64,000 nucleotides of DNA from NCBI RefSeq assembly GCF_001949145.1, contig NW_019091524.1, positions 318,186 to 382,185 of the forward strand, read 5' to 3'. The position numbers and the translations under genes were made by a program. The notes below the pieces were generated by a model, which was not told where the DNA came from, made no database searches, and saw only the letters and a list, made by a program, of their open reading frames with translations. Source of the DNA: Acanthaster planci (lineage: Eukaryota; Echinodermata; Asteroidea; Valvatida; Acanthasteridae). Positions 1 to 12,500 of this stretch are shown piece after piece (within the stretch, counting starts at the first letter, position 1; each line of letters opens with the position of its first letter).

Positions 1-414
1 TTCCTCCACCTACTACGTGATTGAGGACTGTGGAGGTTAACGAGTAATCTTAGAATGTTAAGTCTATGTGTGCCACGAATAACAATGACTTCACCTGAAA
101 TCAGTTGGAAGCCATTGCTGAGCTGATGTCACAGTTGAAGTCACATTCTCTGATAACTGGTGCACATGTAAGTTTGATGACGGCACCAACTGATTGAAAA
201 AAATTAAGTGTGTGCATACCTACCAATGCACAAGAGAGATATCGCCTCAGTTTATAGATTCTACCATTACAGATCTATGCAAAGCACAGAAAACATGCAA
301 TTTCTATGGAGTGCTTCAGAAAATAAATTTCAATCAGATACAAATGCATTTCATTGTTCAGCTGTGTAACTGGAAGAGGAGGATTCCTCTCTTCAAGCCC
401 ATTGGACTGCTCAC
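1..414. other. Intron sequence after the first kinase exon
   Basis: The next kinase exon (helix C onward) should lie further left. I looked for a phase-0 continuation on the minus strand; the one acceptor-like site, near position 29-35, meets a stop within a few codons. Nothing else is recognisable here. Confidence 0.7.
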
Positions 415-563
415 CTTCCTGGCTTCTGTGTTGTTATTGTCCAGTGGGACCTGCTTCACCGCCAGCTCCCGGCCTGTGTCGGCGTCGTAGCAGAGGTAAA
501 CGACCCCGAATGCCCCCTGACCCAGGATCTTGCCCTTGCGCCAGTTGACCGGTGCCCGGGGAG
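415..563 (-). CDS. MAP3K2/3: MAP3K2/3 exon: start of the kinase domain (Gly loop and catalytic Lys)
   Basis: The exon is 149 bp: two bases plus 49 codons, acceptor TTTGCAG, donor AGGAAG|GTGAGC, ending in phase 0. The peptide begins [19 protein letters not shown] and continues [19 protein letters not shown], almost the same as human MEKK2 [38 protein letters not shown]. It supplies the ATP-binding glycine loop GQGAFG and the catalytic lysine in AVKQV. It stops just before the region that becomes helix C (human EVNALECEI), which must be encoded left of position 1. The catalytic HRD and DFG segments are not in the window. Confidence 0.96.
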
Positions 564-3500
564 CTGCAAACCATGGAAAATGTCAGTCAAACCCTTGACA
601 CACTAAGACAGTACACCTCATGTCTTTGAATTTAAAATGGCGTAGCAGTGTGGCTAAAACCCTGTCACTTGATGATGTTTGGTTTTGTCTCCAAATGTCC
701 GCAGGTGAGGCTTTTGTTCTAGGTTTTAAGACTTGTAGAATTCTTCTCAACATAACATTTCTTCAATTTTTCAGGAATGATTCACCAAGAAGGCTGCAAC
801 AGGACTACATTAAAATCACTATCCATCTGTATAAGAAAATTTTCATCTGCATTCCCACTTCCACCTTTGTAGTGTGAGAACCGAGTTTTCTCTTAGTTAC
901 TGAGTCACAATCAGACACAACAAAGACAGTGGCAGAAAATGTGAATCACGGCTTCCAAGCCCATGAAAAAAGGTGAAAGAAATTATCTTTCCTCAGCCCG
1001 TCCAACATTTTTTCCTCAACATAAGCATGCACGTAGAGCCTATGCAAAAATCTAAACGATACATTCAAAAGGAATTACTGAGTACAAAAAGATGTTTGTT
1101 AAATCTCACAACGTTCTGCTTAGCATATATGAGTAACCTGCCAGAAAGTGTTTGAATGTGTACTGCTTCTTAACAGTTCTTGGCACAGATTATCAGTTGA
1201 GCCATTTCCAGTTAGCTCTGTAAAAATTGGACCTCTTTGAGAATCTATAACACCATGGCCTAACTTTAAGTTCTCGAAGATGAAACATCTTCAACAACAG
1301 AAAATACAGCTTTGCATATTCTCACTGAGCAAAAATTAGCATCCACAAGTAATGGCTATTAATCTACTGCCACAAGACTGAAGCCCCTAGTTCACTTTCA
1401 TTGGGCTGTGAAGCACCAATGCTGTCAAGCAACATTACATTCTAAGCACAATTCAGGTGATAGCCAGTCACAGGAAATAACAGCCACACAGATTTTGACC
1501 AGTAACCGTTTTTCACTTATAAGCAAACATTTTGAATCTGTCCTTAGGTATGTATTTCTGTGCTCACGTCTATGAAACTGGCAGTAAATTGAATTCCTGT
1601 ACAAGGCGGAAAACAGTTTCTTGATTTGGCGATTTTGTTTTGCCTATGAAAAGCTTCTTAATTTGCAGATTGGCGTAATTCAGACCAGTGTGCATGTAGT
1701 CGAAACAGAGGTTCTTAAAGGAAGTTCTTAAAGGAAAAGGCCTAAGCAGACAGAGAGGAAAAAGCCGACATACACATCATGGTCTCACATTTGGCGTTCT
1801 CCTTGAGGCCCATCTCCTGCAGCGACTTGATGGAGTGCTCCAGCTCGCTGTCCCGTCGGCGCCGGCTGTCCAGTGTGTCGTAGTCCGCCCCGATGCCGCT
1901 GCTGCTGCTGCTCTTGCTGAGTGAGTGCTCGCTGCCGTGGGGGCTGTAGGCCTCGCTCCGCTCCTCCCCACTCCCCCGGCTCATCAGGCTGGGGCTGAGC
2001 TGGGGCCGGCGGGACCGGCTGGGGAACGTCTTGCGTCCTGGACAGAGGGGACGGCGGGTGCAGACACCGTTATGTTGTGATTCACAGTCTAAGTCTCACA
2101 CAACCAGACGCAAGACCACTAACAAGACCAGACACAAGAATGATCACACGTAGCAGGTTTAACAACAACAGAAAAATCCTGTTGTTGGAGTTTATTTGGA
2201 CAGCTTATGACTTGAATTCAGACTGGAGGTCTTGATCTGGTCTTGTGATAGTGTTGTGGGGTCTTGTGATGTTATTGACAGGTTTCTACTACAACACTGG
2301 TCCTGGCCCTGTCCTAAACTCCTCCAGTGCGGAGGTTTATAAATGCAGGATCCAACAAATGGGTCTTTAACAGGGCTGGGGGGGGGGGGTTTGGAGGAAT
2401 TTTATTTTGGTTTGCAATACAAAGAGGAAACCGAGCTCAGCTTTTTGACAATGCCTCTAGTTTGGCATCTTGATGGGAGAACATATTATAGACATTATTG
2501 CTGATGAAGGATGTTGAGGGTTCCAAATGATTATTAATGTGGCTCTGGAGGCTTATTACTCATTTTGTGAGCTCGGGCTGGTAACATATACCTAGCAGCT
2601 ATGGTTGTGTCATAATTGGTCAGCTACAAATTGTAAATTGCAACAGCAGACACGTCTTTGGGAAATGGTTCCTACCAGTTGTTAGTCAGTAACTTACAGA
2701 GGCACACCTATTCTTCTCAACTTTAGCCAAGTAATTCAGGCATGATCCATGAAACGTTTTCGACAAGAAGCCATGCTGGATACCACAGGGTCAATGTGGC
2801 CACATACATGGACTTACATCATTACAAGTGATTTTGCAGACAAAAGCCAACCTGTCTCTCGTACATTTTTACTTTAATAAGGGCTTGTCTTCATTTCATG
2901 CAAACAGCGGATCAAAACCAGACGAGATGCAGGTCAACAGGATAATCAGACCTGTAATTGGTTCCTTGGAAATTCTCTGCCATTTTCACCGACATGTTCC
3001 AATTCCTCCCTAAAAACACTAAGAAATCTGCTTTAATTCCTTTTTAACAATCATTTTTAAGGATGGAAAAGGATGCCACTCTTTGGAAAGTGAGTCCCCT
3101 GCCGTGTCTTACCATCATCATATTCTGTCTGGGAGTTCTTCATGCTGTACCTCGTAGGAAATGTTCCACCCTTCCCTGATCTCTCTGGATACTGTGAACC
3201 TGATGACAAAAAAAAAGACACATTTTCTTTCTTTTTTTTACATTTTCTTCGACACTATATTTAGTCTCTAAGGCTTCTGAAAATGCCCCCAGCTTTGGCT
3301 CTCAATTTATTCATCAGAATTAAAAGCAAAAAGGAACCAACTGAAGTAAAGAGCATTTGGGACAATGCAAAAATGCCTAGCAAAAAAAACTCTGTCGAAA
3401 AACCTCCACAAGACCAAGCATAAACACCGGCTCAATGGAACACTCTGTCAAGTTTTCATTTGGAGAATACATTTTGGTTAAACAAAATGTTCATAATGCC

Positions 3501-6500
3501 AAACAGGAATAACCTCAAAGACTAAGCCGATAATATTTTTGCACCACTGACCTCAATACTTGTCAATATTCATCCATTCAAATTTATCCGATGAAAACAA
3601 TATAACCTGACAACTTTCAAACTACTGATTCCGAAATACAGAAACCAATTAAAATCACTCATCTGATGAACTCACTTGAAAATTCTTCATAGCTGTTTGT
3701 ACTTTGTGCCCTGAACATTCTACCACTCGTACTGTAGAAAAAAAATCAAACCAAAATGGGTTATGATGAAAGCATTGAAAAGGAATGGCCCATAAGCACA
3801 TGCTTGAAAGAGATGAAATTACCAACTACAGACCTCATTGTTGTCCACTTAAAGCGACAATGACGTCCAGCAGAGGGGATATACATGTACATGTAGAGTG
3901 TCATTATTTGAAGGAAATATACTCAGAAATCTTTTTTGGGCAACCAAAAGGAATTTTCTGTGGTATTTCCATCTAGCAATGTGGTGTGCTGAAGCACATA
4001 TTGCATCAACGGAAAATGAGGTTGCATGAATAATTCCAATCATTCACATTCAAATCAAGGAAAAAAACATGCTTTCAAAAATCCAGTGTCTCACTGATGC
4101 CCTTTAAAGATCCCTTGCCAAGATCCTGCAGTTGATTCATCCAACTTTGCATATACATGTACATACATGTACGACGTGAGTTCATGTACACAGGGGTCTT
4201 TTTTTTCTAAGTAAGTAGGCCAGGACATTGATCAGAAGGTAACATTTGCACACGGGGTTGTGGGAATAGGGTGTCGACTGCTCTGGGAGTGCAGAGAAGC
4301 ACAGATCTGACATCTGGATCAACAAATCCTGCCCCCCAAATGCAACTATTTGATGGTTTAATAGAACATTTCCTCCCTAGCCACTGGCTTCAACTTGCAT
4401 CCTAATTGCTTGGCGTTTGACAGAAACCCAGTCGGCTTCACTGGAAATAACAATGCTCCTGTTCCATTTTCCCCCTTTTATCACCAGGTGGATCTTTAAT
4501 GCTGTAAAAACATCATTAATGTTGCCATTGTCCATGCTTTACAACCCTGAGCACATTGTAGAAATTAAACTTAATTTAAAGAATAAAAGTATTTAAGGAA
4601 TAAAGACACGGCATTCAAATATACAAATTGGAGGAGACAGCAAAATGGCAAGCTTTTTATCTTGATTTCCTGCCGAACTGTTCAACTTCCTCAAGCCAAA
4701 ACTTTCAACCTTGAATTTAACCCCAGAATCGTTACATGGCACGTACTGCGTGAAGACTTCAGGCGTCAGCTCTAACACAGGGTGCCTGATTACAAACCAA
4801 GGCTTACAGAATCATGTCATTCAATCCCTGTTTATAGACACTTCACATCTTAACATGACAGCCCCTATCCAAAGATTAGCTGGTTTTAAGGGGGAGGGTG
4901 CACCAAAATACGGATGTCACATTAGCAAACTCAGGATGTGTTGAATAAAATTGAACGAAATACTGTTTACTTTTGACCTGGATTTTTTTCTGGGAACTTT
5001 ATCATTAAATTATTCTTTCTTGTTTCTCATGTGGCTTGTTTGCTATGCAGCAGACTTCTAATTTTACTTTTCCTTTTGCGTGTCAGCTGATTCTTAAATT
5101 ACGCGAGGCCTATGTGATAGAACTTAGTTGTTATAAACTTGCAAATGTCAAAGGTCACTACCTTCCTAATGACTGGCTCCCGCCGTAGAATGGCTTGTCT
5201 AGTGACTGGTGGCTACCATTGGGACTGCTGATCATCACATGATCTTGTTGCTAGGGAAGACAATGCAACACACGATTTCACAAGTTATAAAAGGTTGTGT
5301 AAGGTGAAAAAGTTTAGAGTTATGAAGCAGTCACTTTTTTCAGTGAGAGGGTTGGAAGGCCCAACGGGTTTAGACGGTTATGTTCATCAACTCAAACAAC
5401 TGACAATTCTGGAGTAAGTGTGCTACCTTGGCGAAAGTTCACAAACATCGGCAATCAGAAAGTACATGTACATGCCAATGGGTGGAAGGCGATTTTGTGT
5501 CAGTGTGGCTTTAGTAGTCAAACAGGCGCTGAGACTAAAACTTCTAATTGTCCATTTCCACAGGAGGGACTGCAAGGGGTGCAATTCTATGGCTGAGAAC
5601 GCATAATTTAATGACTGCCAATCTTCAATCACACATCCTCAAGACAGCCAAATAAAATGACTCTGCACATTTCCTGTTTTGCAAAAGGATGAGATTTCCA
5701 TTTCTACGCGGACATCTCAGGATTAACACCTTGACAGCATTATATGTTGGGTGACAAATATTTGGGACTTGATGACTGCTAGCTCTGCATGCCACTAACA
5801 TTCAATTATGTGGCAATATCTTTCACTGGCAGGGCAGAAATGAACCACACACCAAAAATGTGCCAGCTTCTGCGAAGGGTGGTAAATGCTGAAAGGCTGC
5901 CGCCTCAGGCAAAACTGGCCATGTCAGACATGGCGGTTATAAGGCCGAGTTCATATTCAGTGCGAAAGAAAACAAACCAAAAGTTGGCAACATCTTGGCA
6001 AATGTGGTCACCGCAAATAACCACAAGTTTTTACCTCTAATGCACCTTTTCCCTTCAAACTTCTCATGTAACCTCAACTTTATTTGTCATGTGCATTTGC
6101 ATGAAGTACATGTACAAGAGGCCTTTAGTGTTTGGATTATCAACGCAAGATCAATCAAAAGTCCAAATGCTGCATCTAAATATCGTCTGACAAAAAGTGT
6201 CAAGTATTATTCTCAAGATCATATGCCACACTGTGAAAGAATTACTTTCTGCACTTGGTTTCAAGCATTGAACTGTTTACTTCGAAGGAAAGAAATTCTA
6301 CACTACATAAGGTTTTAGAGTGTGGTTCAATTCCAACGCATACATGACAGGTGGAAAGGAGGGAAAATTGGTCCATCTGAGGAAAAGGTGCAAGCCTGTG
6401 TGGTTTGCAGCTGAAAAAGCTGCCTCCTTCTTCTTCCCCTCCCCCCTTTTTTTCCCAACTTACCTCCGACTCCGGCTCGGGAATGAACCGCCCTTCCCCA

Positions 6501-9500
6501 CAAGTGGAGTCCCGGATGATGTCCTGCATGGACTCGGTGGGGACGTGGCCCGGGGGCGGGGAGGGCGTGTCCCGGGCAGGCATCTCCACCGGCGTGGAAT
6601 GTCGCTTGTTGGTCAGGTTCTGCGGCACCTTGGGGGTGGGCGCCTGGGGAATTGACTGGGAGCGCAGCGTCGTCGGTTTGTGGGTGGAGTCGCTGCGGAT
6701 CTGCAAAGATTGAGGGATGGGCTACCACAGGTTAATTGCTGCTATCACACAACACAACAGACAGAGACTGGATCTTCAATCCTAGCTTCCACATCAATGT
6801 ATAGAGACACACGATCACCGAACAGTTCTCCATTACACACAACTATATGGAAATGCTTTTTGTTATGAATGATACCAACAGGGATACAGACAGTTGGTTA
6901 AGTTGAACCAAGGTGAAAGCCTCTCGGGTAATTCCTTTGATAATATGCAGCGTTTCTCTGAAATCTGTTGCCTTGATCATGGTCTTCTGTCAAAATAACC
7001 TCAACTCTTCTTTGCAGTATCTGAGCATGTATTATTCAGATATTCCCTTCACCCTCCTCTCATCACAAAATCTCTACACCCAAATCCTACCATCTCTTAC
7101 AGTGGGGTGAATTGCATGCATGTGTTACAAATCTAGTCTGTGTCAAGTGACAAGCTATTCAGATAGACTGTGACATGGCTCATCCGCAGTTACTTGCCAC
7201 TTGGCTTGTTATTTGACTCCTGGATGGCTTGTTTTTCACACTGACTGCACCGGCGACAGTTTTCCAGTATTCCATGAATCTCAAACCGGCTTCTCAAGTT
7301 CACTAGCTCGTGAAGTTTCAACGATACCGATTCTTTTCTGGTAAATCATGGATTGCGCTTACTGGGGAGTGCACATGACCTACAGGTCAAGGGTTGTGAC
7401 CTTACGGCCAGAGGGTCAGGGTTGGTATCGAACCGCTGGGCATATGTTGTGGCCTTGGGCGGGTCACTTCACCCCTGTACTTGCCCCTCTCCATCTAGTA
7501 GTATCAATGGGTACCAGCATTACCAGCAGCTGGGGAGTACCTTGCGATGAGCTGGCATCCCATTCGGGAATTGACATAGTCTCGGATGTTTCATGTCAAG
7601 GAAACTAGAGATAACCTGATAAGCCAGATGGCTTCGAAACATAGAGCTAATTCACTAACTCCTAATTGCCTGTGTTTAAAGGCCTCCTGCATGCAGACAC
7701 TTCGAATTCACGAGCGTATTTGAGGAACCTACTGAAAATATGATCGAACAAATTCCGAAAAATGTGCTCAAAATGCTACGGGCCAAGTTTTTTTTATAGT
7801 TCACTATGATGCACTGAAAAAGTTGTCCACAGCACAATGTGCACACATTTGCATTGCTTGCATGGAGCCCAATGAAACACTCAGTTACTCTTTATACATT
7901 TGCATTTTTACCACACTGGCTTTGTAAATGCATCATTTGAGGATGCAGATGTAGATATGCACATGGCCATACAAAAGGCATACACAATTTTAAGTTTTCC
8001 GTAGGTTTGTGAATGGATATGATTAATTGACTCAAGCAGGCTTTACTCTGCACAGTGAGCCTTCTAGTAATTTAACACAGCTCTATGCTCAGAACAGACT
8101 TGGTTGCTTGTTGTGTTGAATACACAGAGAGCACTCACAGCTGTGTCGTAGAGTTCCCCTCCTCCTGTGACACTCTCGTGATACGTGACCGACCCCGATC
8201 CGGGTCCCGACAGTGACGCGAGAATCTCCGGTGACGAAGCTACCTTGTGATATCCTCCCACAGTGGTTGTGGCGACGGTCGCGGTGCTGGTACCCGTTTG
8301 GATCGGTGTCAGATAGATGCGGAGGCTCTTGGCAGTGGGGTTGTGGTCCATCAACGCCACAGCCTGGTTGAGATTTGTTTGGCTCTTAATTGGGACGACA
8401 ATCTGTTGGAAAAACACAAAAACACTGATGCCTCAAGACAATGGTGCTTGCTTGAAGACCTTCATGATATGCAAAAGCATTTCCTCAGGTGATTTTCAGT
8501 AAGACACGTGACAAGAGTTCTTAAGGTCCCTACGGGGGACAGACACACGAACTCTCCAGTGGCTTGTATGTAACTCTGTATGAAATATCAATTCCTTTTC
8601 ATCATTGATAACATCAGGTGTGACCTTTCAGTGATGTCAAAGCAATGAACGTCAATGCCCTTGTTTGATACTTCCATCAAAGCTTGGGTTGTTATGCTAG
8701 AAGGAAAACATTTTCAAAGGGGGTGCCTCGTGCAACACAAAGATCTGGGTGGCCTTCCTCAAACATTAAGTGGGCAGGAAAATTGGTATGCAGGCTTAGC
8801 GATAAAACAGACCCAGCAGAACATGGGAACCAGTATGTTAAGGAAGGTCACATAAGTTCATGTCTCAAAAACTGAAGTAAAGAAACAAGAACAGGGAGGG
8901 TTTGAAGAGGAGGTACCATGCGCCCTTGTTGCCAAGTGGAGGCCTCTTGTGATTAATGGATGTAGGATGCATTGTAATTATTCAGGGAGAACCTTATCCA
9001 ATAGCAAACAGGAACCAGTTGGGAGGAGGCTGAACTGTACCTAAAAAACCTGACCTCCACGCGTAGGTCGTGGGGTACATGCTGCAACGACTGTAGTGAG
9101 GGGAAGGAAAAAGCGTGGGTTTTCCTTGGTCTCTTGAGGAGTTCAGTGCATGTATCTGCTCCGCTGAAATTAAAACAGGTTCACTCTTCCAACATAAATA
9201 CACGTACAGCTGTTCCACTGGGTCCCATGGCTTGTTCAATGATTTGGACTGTTTTGCTTATCAGTTTAAATAAGAACTGACGACAGATGTCTGCTTCTAT
9301 GTGAGGTTGACTTAGATGGATATATCCAGTGTTGACGGGATATTGTTAATAAGGACAAAGGGTTTCGTTATACAACTCACCATACCAGGTAGGCAGAGTT
9401 CCAAGGTCACCTTGGGAAGAAGATGAGGGATTTTGGATGTTTTCTGTTCGGCTCGTGACCAAACGGTTTTAAACACTTATGCAACCTACGTAGTCAGGCC

Positions 9501-12500
9501 AAGGTGCATGCAATCCAATTCGCAGAATGTGAGTAAACCCAAAGCAAATGGAATTATCGCGGACTGTTCTAGTCTAAGACTACCTATTTTTTTCACCAAG
9601 TTTCCATGACTTTCCAGGACAACTTTTTTCAATTTATGCTTTTTGGTTCTCTGTTCCTCACATCACAATAGGTGATACTGATGTTCAAGTCATCTCAAAA
9701 GGCCAGAGAGTCTCAAACATGACCCCCATGTTTCAAGCATTGTTTGTTCAACATCGTTATCAAATATCTTCCTGTGATTCTGGTTTCCAAACTTCAATGG
9801 ACTGATCACTTGGAATATATTGAGTCTTCCGTCTCAAAAGAATTTGGATCTTATTGTGTGCTCGAAACTCCTTGCCTGTTTGAACACTTAACGTCTTTGT
9901 CAAGTCATTTATTTTTATGCAATCTGACGACTTGTGATCTGGTTTGGGGCAGTGCTGCTAAAACACATCCAGACCGTCTTGATGTGATGCTTATCCAGCT
10001 GGACTTATTACTTTGAAGGTCCCCCCAAGCACGGCAAGTTTAGACATTTATAACAAATTGGGATNNNNNNNNNNNNNNNNNNNNNNNNNNNNNNNNNNNN
10101 NNNNNNNNNNNNNNNNNNNNNNNNNNNNNNNNNNNNNNNNNNNNNNNNNNNNNNNNNNNNNNNNNNNNNNNNNNNNNNNNNNNNNNNNNNNNNNNNNNNN
10201 NNNNNNNNNNNNNNNNNNNNNNNNNNNNNNNNNNNNNNNNNNNNNNNNNNNNNNNNNNNNNNNNNNNNNNNNNNNNNNNNNNNNNNNNNNNNNNNNNNNN
10301 NNNNNNNNNNNNNNNNNNNNNNNNNNNNNNNNNNNNNNNNNNNNNNNNNNNNNNNNNNNNNNNNNNNNNNNNNNNNNNNNNNNNNNNNNNNNNNNNNNNN
10401 NNNNNNNNNNNNNNNNNNNNNNNNNNNNNNNNNNNNNNNNNNNNNNNNNNNGTGAAAGTCATCTTAACATAATGGTGTATAAATGTTTCAGTGGTATAGC
10501 GTCGGCTTACCTTTGTAGTATGTTTTCTTATGTCAGTGATAAGCACTCCTACTGAACTAGACAGTGTGCAGCAGGGAATCTTTGCCTCCCTTGTCCCAGA
10601 ACAGAATTTCTAAAGATTTAGTATTGTCAACTGGGACCTATGGGAGAACAGCTTTTATAAACTGAATGGGTTCCCCAGTATAAAGAATTTATACGTACAT
10701 CGTTCCACATTCATGCCGTTAGTTAAATACTAAAATATCTTACTTTACATGCAACAGAACAAATCGTCCATTCAGTGATAATTTACGTTTGGATATGGGA
10801 AATGCAATTTTATTTGGACTCCAACAATCACTAATTGATCGGCTACGGCGTATACAGAATTCGGCTGCTCGAATCATTACTCTCTCAAGAAAGACATGTC
10901 ACATTACATCGATCCTACAAGAATTGCACCTGTTGTCTGTTAAGTTCAGAATCATTCAGAAGATGCTCTTATTTGTCTATAAGTCACTCCACGGTCTTGC
11001 TCCAGCATATATTCATGACTTATTACAACCTTACAATTCCACGCGTAGACTTCATTTCAGTTATATGAATCTTCTTAGAGAACCTAGGTCATTCCATTCA
11101 TGGGGGATTGTTCTTTTTCATGTGCTGCACCTTGTCTTTGGAACAATCTAGCAGCATGGTGACAATCATCCCCTTCTCTCTGCAGTTTTATTAAGGATCT
11201 GAGAACTCATCTCTTCAAGCAGGCATTTAAGGATGTATGTAATGTATTAGCGTCTTGAGCACCTTGGTGGATCTGTGCGCTCTATAAATTGTTATTACTA
11301 TTGTTAGGATTTTTGTTTGGTGTTTTTGATTTGTCTGTACTCCACTTTTGACTCCACTCACATTTGAGTTGACATCATTTGTGGTGTAGTGCATGTCTAC
11401 GGGGACCCCGTAGGCCGTCCTGGCTTTAGTCAAGAGGTCATTGTAGTTGAGCGGCCGGGGAACTTGCAATATCCTGGGGGGCAGAGGAAGAGAAAAACAA
11501 AAGGAGAGAGAGGTAAGACATAATAGATTGCTGCTGTTGCTTGGCACAGAGGTCAACAAGGTGTTGTCTCAAAACACATCCTTACTGTCGCCTGCTTTGT
11601 TTCCAGCACCTGCAACAACATTTTTTTTTCTTTCTATTTCATATATATATACATATGGGGGTAATATGAATCTTGTCTTGGTCCGAGACTAGATTCGGAC
11701 AAACGCTTGTTCAAGTACACGCCCCACGCCAGCAGAATATCCTATCAGCAGCTGTGAGCACTGTCCTGAAGCTAACCCAAATCCAGCCTTGGAAATTTGA
11801 CTGGCTAATCCGAGAAGTTTGGTGCACACATCATGTGCACATGAATTACTGTAAATAGCACCTGCATGGTATAACGCTCGAATATAGTGCTGACACACTC
11901 TGCACCATCTAATGACTCGTCTTTCCTGCGTACTATTCACATGTTGCGCTAGCTACACTTGGAATTTAAATCTGTCCAGCTTCTTAATAGCACCCTCTGT
12001 TGCTGCACAGCTTACTGGCCAGGTGTATGTGTGTACATTATTGGGGCAAAACGCCCAAAAGCTAGTCTTAGGAAAAGACCAGATCTTGCAAATGCTTTGG
12101 TGAAACTTTAAATCAACGAGTACAACAGGTTTATGTCTGTCATGCATGTGACATTCACAACTCACACACATTCACATCAATTCTGAATGTCTTTAGAAAT
12201 TGTCCAAAATCCTTGAACAACATCAAGTTCTTATACATCTGGACCTTGAATATACACCACTTGCCCATCAAGAATTGCAATTTTAAAGAGAGAAGATCGG
12301 TCCAACTGTTTGGCAAAAAGTAAAAAGGAACACAATAGCCAACATGTCACATGAAATTGTCAACATGCTGTCTAAAGGTTAATGCTAATCTACAGATAAC
12401 TGACCTTTGCTACCATACAACATGATCGTAGGTCAGAAGTGGCTATAAAATTCATGTTTAAGATAATTTAGAGCAATTTCTAAGTGATCACTATTCATGT

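Larger units (their letters stand above)
8403..11361. other. MAP3K2/3 intron, 3.0 kb, with assembly gap and LINE remnant
   Basis: An intron inside the PB1 domain. It holds the N-run (10065-10451) and a LINE tail (about 10755-11305). 8403-10064 is AT-rich and unremarkable. Confidence 0.8.

Noticed and set aside
1-60. Continuation of the kinase domain in the first bases (acceptor CCTCCACAG on the minus strand)
   Set aside because: The required phase-0 frame reaches a stop within five codons, and the other frames do not resemble helix C of MEKK kinases.
354-548. Plus-strand open frame over the kinase-start exon
   Set aside because: The opposite strand encodes the strongly conserved glycine loop and lysine of MAP3K2/3.
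1777-1971. Second open frame on the minus strand over the linker exon (Ala/Thr/Arg-rich)
   Set aside because: It is a frame-shifted shadow of the GC-rich exon. The true frame is fixed by homology and by splice phase on both sides.
3193-3199. Downstream acceptor TTCACAG for the [10 protein letters not shown] exon
   Set aside because: It would start the exon in phase 0, while the preceding microexon ends in phase 1. The upstream GTCATCAG with its long T-tract restores phase.
6327-6728. Open frame of 133 codons on the minus strand
   Set aside because: A shadow of the Pro-rich MAP3K2/3 exon (6464-6700) in another frame. Two plus-strand frames there are shadows as well.
10013-10555. Open frames of 168 and 180 codons on the two strands
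   Set aside because: They are open only because the run of N contains no stop codons.
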